Shown one piece after another: positions 1 to 6,972 of a stretch of 21,255 nt of DNA. The stretch is from SFTH01 sp963643985 (GTDB lineage: Bacteria; Bacillota; Clostridia; Christensenellales; Aristaeellaceae). The notes below the pieces were generated by a model. That model was not told the origin of the DNA, ran no database searches, and worked only from the letters and a program-made list of their open reading frames with translations. How positions within the stretch are numbered: position 1 is the stretch's first letter; the number at the start of each line of letters is the position of its first letter. The stretch spans positions 1-21,255 of the forward strand of contig CAVINP010000029.1 in NCBI GenBank assembly GCA_963643985.1, in the 5' to 3' direction. The position numbers and the translations under genes were made by a program.

Positions 1-673
1 GCTGGTCAGTACCGACAAGGCTGTGAACCCCACAAACGTCATGGGCGCGACCAAGCGCATGTGCGAAATGATCGTCCAGTCCGCCGGCACCTGGGGCAAG
101 GCCAAGTACAGCTGCACCCGGTTCGGCAATGTGCTGGGTTCGGCCGGCTCGGTCGTGCCGCTTTTCAAGAAGCAGATTGCCAACGGCGGCCCGGTCACGC
201 TGACGGATAAAAGGATAATCCGCTACTTCATGACCATCCCCGAAGCCTCGCAGCTGGTGCTGGAGTCCGGTGCGATGGCCGACAACGGCGAGCTGTTCGT
301 ATTGGACATGGGCCGCCCGGTCAAGATCTACGACCTGGCCAGGGCGATGATCAGGCTGTCCGGCGCGGAGGGTATTGAGATCAGGGAAATCGGCCTGCGC
401 CCGGGCGAGAAGCTCTACGAAGAGCTGCTGGTGCGGACGGAAGAACTGGACAAGACCGAAAACCGCCTGATCTTCATCGAGCGGGACGCGCCGCTTGACA
501 AGGATGAAGTGTATCGCCGTCTGAAGATACTCAGATATGCATGTGACAGCGGTGATGAACTCATGACGAGGCTCGCACTGAAGCAGGCGGTTCCGACCTA
601 TCGCTCGCCCGAAGAGGTCAATGGCAAAGCGGCAGAGGCCCGGGAGGTACAGAGCATCAGGCAGGTCGGATAA
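1..673 (+). CDS. Nucleotide-sugar 4,6-dehydratase, PglF/CapD/WbpM type, C-terminal part (5' end outside window)
   Basis: The reading frame is open from base 2, so the gene begins before the window and only about 223 C-terminal residues are visible. The first residues, LVSTDKAVNPTNVMGATKR, are the hallmark of the large membrane-anchored SDR dehydratases (PglF, WbpM, CapD), in which Met replaces the usual catalytic Tyr of the YxxxK motif (here MGATK). Downstream, the substrate-binding part is typical, with GSVVPLFKKQI, a YFMTIPEA segment and a GLRPGEKLYEELL segment. In the family these enzymes convert UDP-GlcNAc to the UDP-4-keto-6-deoxy sugar at the cytoplasmic face of the membrane. The aminotransferase and PglC-like transferase downstream fit a UDP-bacillosamine-like route. 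Whether the N-terminal membrane part is present cannot be seen. A CapD-like epimerase is the alternative, but the Met at the Tyr position favours dehydratase. Confidence 0.9.
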   Translation, partial: LVSTDKAVNPTNVMGATKRMCEMIVQSAGTWGKAKYSCTRFGNVLGSAGSVVPLFKKQIANGGPVTLTDKRIIRYFMTIPEASQLVLESGAMADNGELFVLDMGRPVKIYDLARAMIRLSGAEGIEIREIGLRPGEKLYEELLVRTEELDKTENRLIFIERDAPLDKDEVYRRLKILRYACDSGDELMTRLALKQAVPTYRSPEEVNGKAAEAREVQSIRQVG

Positions 674-731
674 CAAATCATTTAAGGAAGCACACGACCG
701 GGTTCAGCGATACGAAATGATCTGAGGCATA

Positions 732-752
732 CCGGCGCAAACAGATCGCCGG
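732..752. other. Small GC-rich hairpin in the gap between dehydratase and aminotransferase genes
   Basis: CCGGCG at 732-737 and CGCCGG at 747-752 can pair around a 9-base loop. No T-tract follows, so it is not a convincing terminator. The 138-base gap holds no other clear signal; the two genes are probably co-transcribed. Confidence 0.3.
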
Positions 753-811
753 ATGGTAAAGCTGTATCTTTATATGGCTCAGGTTAATCGCGGATATACG
801 AGGACAATACA

Positions 812-2071
812 ATGCAACGATTCGAGCAGAAAGTCTGGCTCGCCTCCCCCACCATGCACGGAGAAGAGCTGAAATACATGACCGAGGCCTACGAGACCAA
901 CTGGATGTCCACCGTCGGCGCGAACATCAACGAAGTCGAGCGCCTCGCCGCCGAACAGGCGGGCATGAAGTACGCCGTGGGGCTCTCCTCCTGCACGGCG
1001 GCGCTTCACCTGTGCGTCAAGTCCGCGGGCGAGCGTCTCTACGGCAGGCCGGCTGTTTCTCACGGTGTACTGGAAGGCAAACGCGTGTTCTGCTCGGACA
1101 TGACCTTTGATGCCACGCTCAATCCCGTGGTATACGAGGGCGGCATTCCGGTGTTCATCGATACCGATGCCGAGACATGGAACATGGACGCGGTTGCGCT
1201 GGAGAAGGCATTTGAAACGTACCCCGAGGTGAAGCTGGTCGTCAGCGCCGAGCTGTACGGCTTCCCCGGAGAGATGGATCGCATACGGGATATCTGCCAC
1301 AGCCACGGCGCGCTGCTCATCGAGGACGCCGCCGAGGCCATGGGCGCAACGCTGCACGGCAGGCCTTGCGGCTCCTTCGGTGACTACTCCGCCGTCAGCT
1401 ACAACGGCAACAAGATCATCACCGGTTCGTCGGGCGGCTGCCTGCTGACCAACGATATCGAGGTGGCCAACCGCGCACGCAAGTGGTCGACGCAGGCCAG
1501 AGAGAATGCGCCGTGGTACCAGCATGAGGAGGTCGGCTACAACTACAGGATGTCAAACGTTGTAGCCGGAGTGATAAGGGGCCAGTATCCGCACCTGATT
1601 GAGCACATCGGCCAAAAGAGAGCCATCTATGAACGCTACAGGGATGGTCTGAAGGATCTCCCCGTTCATATGAACCCCATCCTTGAGGATTCCGTACCGA
1701 ACTACTGGCTGAGTGCGCTGATTATCGACCCCGAGTATATGTGCCGCCAGGTGCGCGACGATTCCAAGGCGATCTACCTGCCCGAAAAGGGCAAGACCTG
1801 CCCCACCGAAATTCTGGAGAAAATCGCCGCCATCAATGCCGAGGGCAGGCCGATCTGGAAATGCATGAGCTTCCAGCCGATGTACAGGATGCACGAGTGC
1901 ATCGGGCGCGAGGGCAGCATACGCTGCCGTACCACCGCCTATATCGCAGGCGGTACAACCCATGTCGGCATGGATATCTTCGAGCGCGGCTGCTGTCTGC
2001 CCAGTGACAACAAGATGGAAGCATGGCAGCAGGACAGGATCATAGAAGTTATTAAAGGTTGCTTTGAATGA
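812..2071 (+). CDS. DegT/DnrJ/EryC1/StrS-family PLP-dependent sugar aminotransferase (PglE-like)
   Basis: A 419-residue protein of the DegT/EryC1 fold-type I aminotransferases, which transfer an amino group from glutamate to a UDP-4-keto sugar. The PLP-phosphate pocket segment GLSSCTAALHL lies near residues 57-67, the PLP-ring Asp in EDAAEAMG near 171-178, and the Schiff-base lysine is expected at Lys201 in SYNGNKIITG. A GAGGA-like ribosome site precedes the ATG. About 40 extra residues around 310-350 (IYLPEKGKTCPTEILEK onward) are seen in some PglE-type enzymes. The gene sits between a PglF-type dehydratase and a PglC-type transferase, so 4-amination of UDP-4-keto-6-deoxy-GlcNAc is the most likely reaction. 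Its stop codon overlaps the next start (ATGA), indicating translational coupling. Confidence 0.9.
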   Translation: MQRFEQKVWLASPTMHGEELKYMTEAYETNWMSTVGANINEVERLAAEQAGMKYAVGLSSCTAALHLCVKSAGERLYGRPAVSHGVLEGKRVFCSDMTFDATLNPVVYEGGIPVFIDTDAETWNMDAVALEKAFETYPEVKLVVSAELYGFPGEMDRIRDICHSHGALLIEDAAEAMGATLHGRPCGSFGDYSAVSYNGNKIITGSSGGCLLTNDIEVANRARKWSTQARENAPWYQHEEVGYNYRMSNVVAGVIRGQYPHLIEHIGQKRAIYERYRDGLKDLPVHMNPILEDSVPNYWLSALIIDPEYMCRQVRDDSKAIYLPEKGKTCPTEILEKIAAINAEGRPIWKCMSFQPMYRMHECIGREGSIRCRTTAYIAGGTTHVGMDIFERGCCLPSDNKMEAWQQDRIIEVIKGCFE

Positions 2072-2754
2072 AACTCTATGAACGATACATCAAGCGCATA
2101 CTGGACATCGTCTGTGCGCTGGCAGCGATCATCGTCTTTTCATGGCTCTATCTGATCATCGCGCTGCTGGTGCGCATACGGCTTGGCTCGCCCGTGCTGT
2201 TCACGCAGCCCAGGCCGGGCAAGGACGAGAAGATATTTAAGATGTACAAGTTTCGCTCCATGACCGATGCCCGCGATGCGGACGGCAGACTGTTGCCGGA
2301 TAATATGCGGCTGACGCGCTTCGGCAGGGCACTTCGAAGCACATCTCTGGACGAACTGCCCGAAGCCTTCAACATACTCAAGGGCGACATGTCCGTCATC
2401 GGCCCCAGGCCGCAACTGGTGCGGGACATGGTGTTCATGACAGCTGAGCAGAGAAAGCGCCACAGTGTACGCCCCGGCCTCAGCGGTCTGGCGCAGACCC
2501 GTGGTCGCAACGCCATCAGTTGGGACGGCAAGCTGGCAACGGATCTGGAGTATGTCAGCCGCGTCACGTTCATGGGGGACGTGAAGATCGTGCTCGACAC
2601 CGTCCGTCAGGTGTTCATACATCGCAGGGAAGCGGAAGACGGAATCGATATCACCGACGACTTCGGCGATTATCTGCTGAAACAGGGCAGAGTGAGCCGG
2701 GAAGAATACGACCGGAAGCAGGCGGAAGCAAGGAAACTGCCGGAGGATAGATAG
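2068..2754 (+). CDS. Monotopic phosphoglycosyl transferase (bacterial sugar transferase, PglC-like)
   Basis: A 228-residue protein of the bacterial sugar transferase family (PF02397), in the short PglC-like form that lacks the multi-spanning N-terminal part of WbaP/WcaJ. Residues about 10-32 form the hydrophobic re-entrant membrane segment. The basic PRPGKDEKIFKMYKFRSM block and the catalytic Asp-Glu pair in STSLDELPEAFN follow, with KGDMSVIGPRPQL after that. The family moves a sugar-1-phosphate from a UDP-sugar to undecaprenyl phosphate on the inner membrane face, starting a lipid-linked glycan. Its position directly after the PglF/PglE-type pair suggests a diamino-sugar substrate, but that is inference. 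The start overlaps the aminotransferase stop by 4 bases, and the stop (TAG 2752-2754) overlaps the next GTG start by one base. Confidence 0.92.
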   Translation: MKLYERYIKRILDIVCALAAIIVFSWLYLIIALLVRIRLGSPVLFTQPRPGKDEKIFKMYKFRSMTDARDADGRLLPDNMRLTRFGRALRSTSLDELPEAFNILKGDMSVIGPRPQLVRDMVFMTAEQRKRHSVRPGLSGLAQTRGRNAISWDGKLATDLEYVSRVTFMGDVKIVLDTVRQVFIHRREAEDGIDITDDFGDYLLKQGRVSREEYDRKQAEARKLPEDR

Positions 2755-3662
2755 TGCAGATGAGCGATTGGGTATATTCTGATCATGCATTGATAACCAT
2801 TACTGCGCCACACAAATGTCCCGACACTTCAAAAATAGAAGACGGAACCATTTGGAAGGAAGGGATCGGCAAAAAGGCTATTTTTGCCAGATGGACAAGC
2901 AATTATGACGATGACCGTTATCAGGATTGGTGGTACACCGTCTATGACAAGCCGTTGGACTTTGCGGCTCAAAAGAAATCGCACCGCAGAAAGATAAGGA
3001 AGGGTCTGGCAAACTTTGAATGTCGCGTAATAGATCCTGCAGATTACGCGGAAGAATTGGCGAGAATTACAATGGCCGCCTTTACGCAATACCCTGCAAA
3101 GTACAGGCCCACTACGTCCTATGAAACTCTGGTTGACAGGTTCAAAAAACTCAAGGACCTGAACTATATTACGATCGGATGCTTCTATAACGGAGAGAAG
3201 CCCCCATGCGAAGTATCTGAAGGGACAGACGCAGCCGGAAGAATCAAGGGAGCCTTGTGCGCATACGATTATATAGAAGATTGCGGGGGCCATTGGATGC
3301 TTGCAGTCGGAAAGGTAGATCCGGCGTATGAACACGGCACGGAAGCCAACGCTGCAATAACATACACAGAGCTTACACTCTTAAAAGACGATGTACTCAA
3401 GGGCAAATATATTTGCAACGGTCAGCGGAACATGCGACATGAAACAAATTACAACGAAGATCTGGTTCACTGGTACGGATTCCGGAAAGTGCCTTGCCGA
3501 TTGAACATCGCATATAATCCGAAATTCAAATGGATCGTCATGCTGCTTTATCCTTTCAGAAGGGTGCTTAAACTGTTGAACGGTATCTCCCTCGTCAATG
3601 ATGCCTGCGTCGTTTTGAATATGGAAGAAATACGTAGAAAGCAGCGAAAGATAAAAGAATGA
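2754..3662 (+). CDS. Unrecognised protein in glycan operon; possible FemAB/GNAT-like acyltransferase
   Basis: A 302-residue soluble protein that I do not recognise with certainty. A GTG start at 2754 is chosen because GGAGG at about 2742-2746 is 7 bases away; ATG at 2760 would also work. A basic KKSHRRKIRKGL stretch near residue 79 followed by aromatic-rich segments, a central IKGALCAYDYIEDCGG strand pair and WYGFRKVP near the end recall FemAB-type or GNAT-fold acyltransferases, but no acetyl-CoA loop is clear. It is soluble except for a short hydrophobic patch near residues 258-275. The gene is visibly richer in A/T than the flanking genes, suggesting separate acquisition. The operon has dehydratase, aminotransferase and PglC-like genes but no recognisable PglD acetyltransferase, so an N-acyl transfer role is a reasonable but unproven idea. 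It is coupled to the next gene by ATGA. Confidence 0.6.
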   Translation: MQMSDWVYSDHALITITAPHKCPDTSKIEDGTIWKEGIGKKAIFARWTSNYDDDRYQDWWYTVYDKPLDFAAQKKSHRRKIRKGLANFECRVIDPADYAEELARITMAAFTQYPAKYRPTTSYETLVDRFKKLKDLNYITIGCFYNGEKPPCEVSEGTDAAGRIKGALCAYDYIEDCGGHWMLAVGKVDPAYEHGTEANAAITYTELTLLKDDVLKGKYICNGQRNMRHETNYNEDLVHWYGFRKVPCRLNIAYNPKFKWIVMLLYPFRRVLKLLNGISLVNDACVVLNMEEIRRKQRKIKE

Positions 3663-4435
3663 TTTCCTTAGTATCCGTCATCATGCCATCCTACAACACG
3701 GGAAAATATATCGCCGAATCCATACGGTCGGTAATCAATCAGACATACACGAACTGGGAATTGCTGATTGTGGACGACTGCTCCACGGACAATACGTACG
3801 AGGTGGTCGCCTCCTTCAATGATGACCGTATTCGCTATTTCAAGAATGAAAGAAACAGCGGCGCAGCTGTCTCAAGGAATCGGGCGCTTCGGGAAGCCAA
3901 GGGCAGATGGATTGCCTTTCTGGACAGTGACGACTTGTGGATGCCTGAAAAGCTGGAAAAACAGCTGCGCTTTATGGCGGACAACGGCTATCATTTCTCA
4001 TACACAAACTATGAGGAAATCAATGCCGATGCTCAGAGAACCGGCATTTCCGTTTCCGGGCCGCACAGAATCACAAAGACCGGTATGACCAACTATTGCT
4101 GGCCGGGCTGTGTGACCGTCATGTTTGATGCCGCCTATGTCGGCTTGGTGCAGATCAGGGATATCAAGAAGAACAACGACTATGCCATGTGGCTGAAGAT
4201 AAGCAAAAAGGCCGACTGTTATCTGCTGGATGAATGCCTCGGGCAGTACAGAAAGGGCAGAACAGGCAGCATCAGCACACACAGTATCTTTGTCCTGATC
4301 AAATGGCACTACAGGCTTTTCCGCGTAGCAGAGGGAATGAACGTTGTCCACAGCCTGCTGAATACCGGCAGGAATCTGATATTCGGCTTTTATAAGAAGA
4401 AGCGGTATGTTCGACACGAAAGATGCGGAGGATAA
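3659..4435 (+). CDS. Family 2 (GT-A fold) glycosyltransferase
   Basis: A 258-residue inverting GT2 glycosyltransferase. The N-terminal strand and loop LVSVIMPSYNTGKYI is classic for the family, followed by VDD (38-40, nucleotide binding), the RNSGAAVSRNRAL motif and the metal-binding DSDD at residues 89-92 in FLDSDDLWMPEKL. A later KNNDYAMWLKISK segment matches the family's acceptor/base region (the ED/QxxRW-like area). It would add one sugar from a nucleotide donor to the lipid-linked glycan; donor and acceptor cannot be read from the sequence. The start overlaps the previous stop (ATGA) and the C-terminus is basic. The next gene begins one base after its stop, so the whole block is one operon. 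Confidence 0.92.
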   Translation: MISLVSVIMPSYNTGKYIAESIRSVINQTYTNWELLIVDDCSTDNTYEVVASFNDDRIRYFKNERNSGAAVSRNRALREAKGRWIAFLDSDDLWMPEKLEKQLRFMADNGYHFSYTNYEEINADAQRTGISVSGPHRITKTGMTNYCWPGCVTVMFDAAYVGLVQIRDIKKNNDYAMWLKISKKADCYLLDECLGQYRKGRTGSISTHSIFVLIKWHYRLFRVAEGMNVVHSLLNTGRNLIFGFYKKKRYVRHERCGG

Positions 4436-4436
4436 C

Positions 4437-5675
4437 ATGAAAATCGCAGTTGCGGGTACGGGCTATGTCGGTTTGTCCATTGCCACGTTGCTGGCTCAGC
4501 ATCACGAGGTCACGGCCGTGGACATTGTTCCGGAAAAAGTTGATCTCGTCAATCATCGCAAATCACCCATTCAGGATGAATATATAGAAAAGTATCTTTC
4601 CGAGAAGGATCTTCAACTGACGGCAACGCTGAATGCGGAAGCTGCCTACCGCAATGCGGATTACGTTGTCATCGCCACGCCGACCAACTACGACAGCAGG
4701 CAGAACTTCTTTGACACATCCGCGGTTGAAGCCGTCATCAAACTGGTGATGCAGTACAACCCCAATGCCATCATGGTGATCAAATCCACGATACCCGTCG
4801 GTTTTACCGTCGGTGTGCGTGAGAAGTATCACTGTGACAACATCCTCTTCAGTCCCGAATTTCTGCGCGAATCCAAGGCACTGTATGACAACCTCTATCC
4901 CAGCCGCATCATCGTCGGCACGGATTTGCAAAGTCAGCGGCTGGTGGATGCGGCGAACAGCTTTGCAGCGCTGCTTCGGGAGGGTGCGATCAAGGAACAG
5001 ATCGATACGCTGATCATGGGCTTTACGGAAGCCGAAGCGGTCAAGCTCTTCGCCAACACCTATCTGGCACTGCGCGTGTCATATTTCAATGAGCTGGACA
5101 CCTACGCCGAAATGAAGGGGCTGGATACAAGGCAGATCATCGACGGTGTATGCCTTGATCCGCGCATCGGCAACCACTACAACAATCCCAGCTTCGGCTA
5201 CGGCGGCTATTGTCTGCCAAAGGATTCCAAGCAACTGCTGGCCAACTATGCCGCCGTCCCCGAGAATCTGATTCATGCCATCGTCGATTCCAACCGCACG
5301 CGCAAGGATTTCATTGCGGATCGTGTGCTGCAAATGGCAGGCTATTACAGCTACGTAACAGACAATGAATACAATGCGGCCGACGAAAAGGAATGCGTGA
5401 TCGGCGTATACCGTCTGACCATGAAATCCAGCTCGGACAATTTCCGCCAATCGTCCATACATGGCGTAATGAAGCGCATCAAGGCAAAGGGCGCAAACGT
5501 GATCATCTATGAACCTTCACTTGATGACGGCAGTACGTTCTTCGGCAGTGATGTCGTAAACGATCTGATCAAATTCAAGAATCGCAGTCAAGCCATCATT
5601 GCCAACCGCTATGACAGTTGTCTGGATGACGTGCAGGACAAGGTCTATACGCGTGATCTGTTCAGACGGGATTAG
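4437..5675 (+). CDS. ugd: UDP-glucose 6-dehydrogenase (nucleotide-sugar dehydrogenase)
   Basis: A 412-residue enzyme oxidising UDP-glucose (or a related UDP-hexose) to the uronic acid with two NAD+. The Rossmann motif GTGYVG is at residues 7-12, the STIPVGFT segment at 117-124, the catalytic Lys203 and Asn207 are in KLFANTYLALR, and the nucleophilic Cys259 lies in FGYGGYCLPKDSKQL, very like streptococcal HasB-type enzymes. ATG 4437 is preferred over an in-frame ATG at 4407 because GGAGG lies just upstream and the family starts at MKIAVAGTGYVG. It is the last gene of the glycan operon and would supply UDP-glucuronate or another UDP-uronate to the polymer. No terminator was seen directly after it. 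Confidence 0.95.
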   Translation: MKIAVAGTGYVGLSIATLLAQHHEVTAVDIVPEKVDLVNHRKSPIQDEYIEKYLSEKDLQLTATLNAEAAYRNADYVVIATPTNYDSRQNFFDTSAVEAVIKLVMQYNPNAIMVIKSTIPVGFTVGVREKYHCDNILFSPEFLRESKALYDNLYPSRIIVGTDLQSQRLVDAANSFAALLREGAIKEQIDTLIMGFTEAEAVKLFANTYLALRVSYFNELDTYAEMKGLDTRQIIDGVCLDPRIGNHYNNPSFGYGGYCLPKDSKQLLANYAAVPENLIHAIVDSNRTRKDFIADRVLQMAGYYSYVTDNEYNAADEKECVIGVYRLTMKSSSDNFRQSSIHGVMKRIKAKGANVIIYEPSLDDGSTFFGSDVVNDLIKFKNRSQAIIANRYDSCLDDVQDKVYTRDLFRRD

Positions 5676-5732
5676 GATCCCCTGATTAATTCGGCGGCGA
5701 ATCTGAGCGTGCCTTTCACGGCATCTGCATCT

Positions 5733-5776
5733 TGCAAAAACCTCGATTTACCTCCAGTAAACCTTCGATTTTTGCA
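5733..5776. repeat. Hairpin with internal direct repeat upstream of repeat module A
   Basis: TGCAAAAA (5733-5740) pairs with TTTTTGCA (5769-5776), and TTTAC (5747-5751) with GTAAA (5757-5761) around a 5-base loop, with an unpaired internal section between. The arms also hold a near direct repeat, AAACCTCGATTT and AAACCTTCGATTT. It sits 15 bases before the 43-base interspersed repeat, in the same relative place as the hairpins that adjoin the other copy near 20900. Confidence 0.55.
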
Positions 5777-5791
5777 ATCGCATCTGCCGCA

Positions 5792-5834
5792 AAATTCACT
5801 GCTCAGCTTACCACTTCATTTAATCAGTGTATCC
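5792..5834 (+). repeat. Interspersed repeat module A, copy 1
   Basis: This 43-base stretch matches the reverse complement of 20848-20890 at 42 of 43 positions; the one difference is T at 5815. A 5-bp inverted repeat CACTG/CAGTG marks its two ends. It lies 46 bases before the TupA-like gene, downstream of ugd, and could carry that gene's promoter or simply be an inserted repeat. Confidence 0.9.
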
Positions 5835-5880
5835 TTAGAAGTTCCTGCAAAGCTTATCAAAACCAGAGGAGATATCAACA

Positions 5881-6780
5881 ATGAACAAAAGGAAACAGAT
5901 CATCGCGAAGCTTTATGCCTTTTTTCTCCGCATCATTACGGCCATTGCGGGCATCGATGCCGCAAAAACGTTTGATGCGCGGTTTCGCTTTCACAAGAAA
6001 ATGAATCTGAAAAACCCGACCAGGCTAACGGAGAAGATAACCTACATCGAGCTTCATGAGCAGTCGCCCCTGGCGCCCACCTGTTCGGACAAGTATGCTG
6101 TTCGTGCATATGTCGAATCGAAGGGGCTGGGTCACATCCTCGTTCCGCTGGCAGGCGGACCCTGGACCCGCGTTGAAGATGTCAATTTTGATCTTTTGCC
6201 CGACTGCTTTGCACTGAAGGCCACCCACGGCTACAAGATGAATTACCTCGTCCCCGACAAGAGCAAGATGGATGTTGAGCGCTGCCGCAAAGAAATGAAG
6301 CGCTGGTTGGCCACCACCCACGGCACCTTCTCGATTGAACCGCATTACCTGCACATCCCGCATCGGATTTACGCCGAAAAGTTTCTGGAGAGTGCGGACA
6401 AACTGGTGGATTACAAGTTCTATTGCCTTAACGGAAAGCCCACCTACATCGTCGCGATTCATGACCGGAAGGTTGACCCCAACAAACCCATGGCGATGGT
6501 AGAAGATACGTTTGATACGGAATGGAAGCTTCTCGACGCAACATATACTCGAGGAGGAAATGCCGTTGGTAACGGCGAAATAAAAAAACCGGAAAAGTTC
6601 GACGAAATGCTCGACATCGCGCGTCGGCTTTCGGAAGACTTCAAGTTTGTCCGCGTGGATCTTTATGAGGTGGATCACAAGGTGTACTTCGGTGAACTGA
6701 CCTTCACACCGGGGGCAGGCATACAGCCCCACTACAAACCCGAATTTGATTTGGAGATGGGCAAAAAATTGAAACTGTAG
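5881..6780 (+). CDS. TupA-like ATP-grasp protein (glycan-cluster ATP-grasp family)
   Basis: A 299-residue protein matching the TupA-like ATP-grasp family (PF14305) often found in polysaccharide clusters and loosely annotated as glycosyltransferases. Features include the N-terminal NPTRLTEKITYIELHE block, SDKYAVRAYV near residue 70, the FALKATHGYKMNYLV segment (family KxNHGSG-like nucleotide loop), IYAEKFLE with DYKFYCLNGKP (ATP-grasp core), and the C-terminal FVRVDLYEVDHKVYFGELTFTPGAG with acidic metal ligands. In TupA, the teichuronopeptide protein, ATP-grasp chemistry forms an amide between an uronic acid and an amino acid; the real substrate here is unknown. UDP-uronate production by the adjacent ugd makes such a role attractive. 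An AGAGGAGA site precedes the ATG, and an intrinsic terminator follows. Confidence 0.85.
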   Translation: MNKRKQIIAKLYAFFLRIITAIAGIDAAKTFDARFRFHKKMNLKNPTRLTEKITYIELHEQSPLAPTCSDKYAVRAYVESKGLGHILVPLAGGPWTRVEDVNFDLLPDCFALKATHGYKMNYLVPDKSKMDVERCRKEMKRWLATTHGTFSIEPHYLHIPHRIYAEKFLESADKLVDYKFYCLNGKPTYIVAIHDRKVDPNKPMAMVEDTFDTEWKLLDATYTRGGNAVGNGEIKKPEKFDEMLDIARRLSEDFKFVRVDLYEVDHKVYFGELTFTPGAGIQPHYKPEFDLEMGKKLKL

Positions 6781-6788
6781 TTTTCCTT

Positions 6789-6810
6789 CCCTGCTCCGGC
6801 AGGGTTTTTT
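6789..6810 (+). terminator. Intrinsic terminator after the ATP-grasp gene
   Basis: CCCTGC (6789-6794), a TCCG tetraloop and GCAGGG (6799-6804) are followed by six T residues. It starts eight bases after the stop codon. Confidence 0.9.
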
Positions 6811-6828
6811 CTTCTCCCTTCCCTCCCT

Positions 6829-6886
6829 CGAATGTTCGGAAAAACCGAAATATACGAACAATTAATATGACGAATGTTCGCTAATT
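6829..6886. promoter_or_regulatory. Cluster of candidate PurR boxes upstream of the nucleoside transporter
   Basis: Several 13-base sites match the Bacillus PurBox consensus AWWWCCGAACWWT at 12 of 13 positions: TTTTCCGAACATT (minus, 6831-6843), AAAACCGAAATAT (plus, 6841-6853), ATATACGAACAAT (plus, 6850-6862) and ATTAGCGAACATT (minus, 6873-6885). The palindrome-like CGAATGTTCG also occurs twice, at 6829-6838 and 6871-6880, 42 bases apart. The cluster ends about 14 bases before the -35 element of the downstream promoter. The consensus is established for PurR of Bacillus; its use here is inferred. Confidence 0.6.
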
Positions 6887-6899
6887 TACAATTCGAGCC

Positions 6900-6927
6900 T
6901 TGTTTTATAACGTTTCTCGTGTATGAT
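6900..6927 (+). promoter_or_regulatory. Likely sigma-70-type promoter of the BMP transporter operon
   Basis: TTGTTT (6900-6905) and TATGAT (6922-6927) are separated by 16 bases. The start of transcription would fall about 40 bases before the ATG at 6973, which leaves no room for a riboswitch. Confidence 0.6.
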
Positions 6928-6972
6928 AGTGACATACCCGGTAAGCTAAAACATTACGGAGGGGAAATACTG

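Noticed and set aside
4407..4436. Earlier in-frame ATG for ugd
   Set aside because: It lies inside the glycosyltransferase gene and adds residues before the conserved MKIAVAGTGYVG start; GGAGG is placed for ATG 4437.
5709..5975. Short frame overlapping the start of the ATP-grasp gene
   Set aside because: It is a translation of repeat module A and the upstream hairpin; it has no ribosome site and overlaps a real gene out of frame.
6829..6886. LexA (SOS) boxes suggested by CGAAC and GTTCG half sites
   Set aside because: The Gram-positive LexA site needs GAAC-N4-GTTC; here the half sites are much further apart, and the PurBox reading fits better.
6811..6972. Possible purine riboswitch in front of the nucleoside transporter
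   Set aside because: The predicted transcription start leaves only about 40 bases of leader, and no purine-aptamer core is visible.
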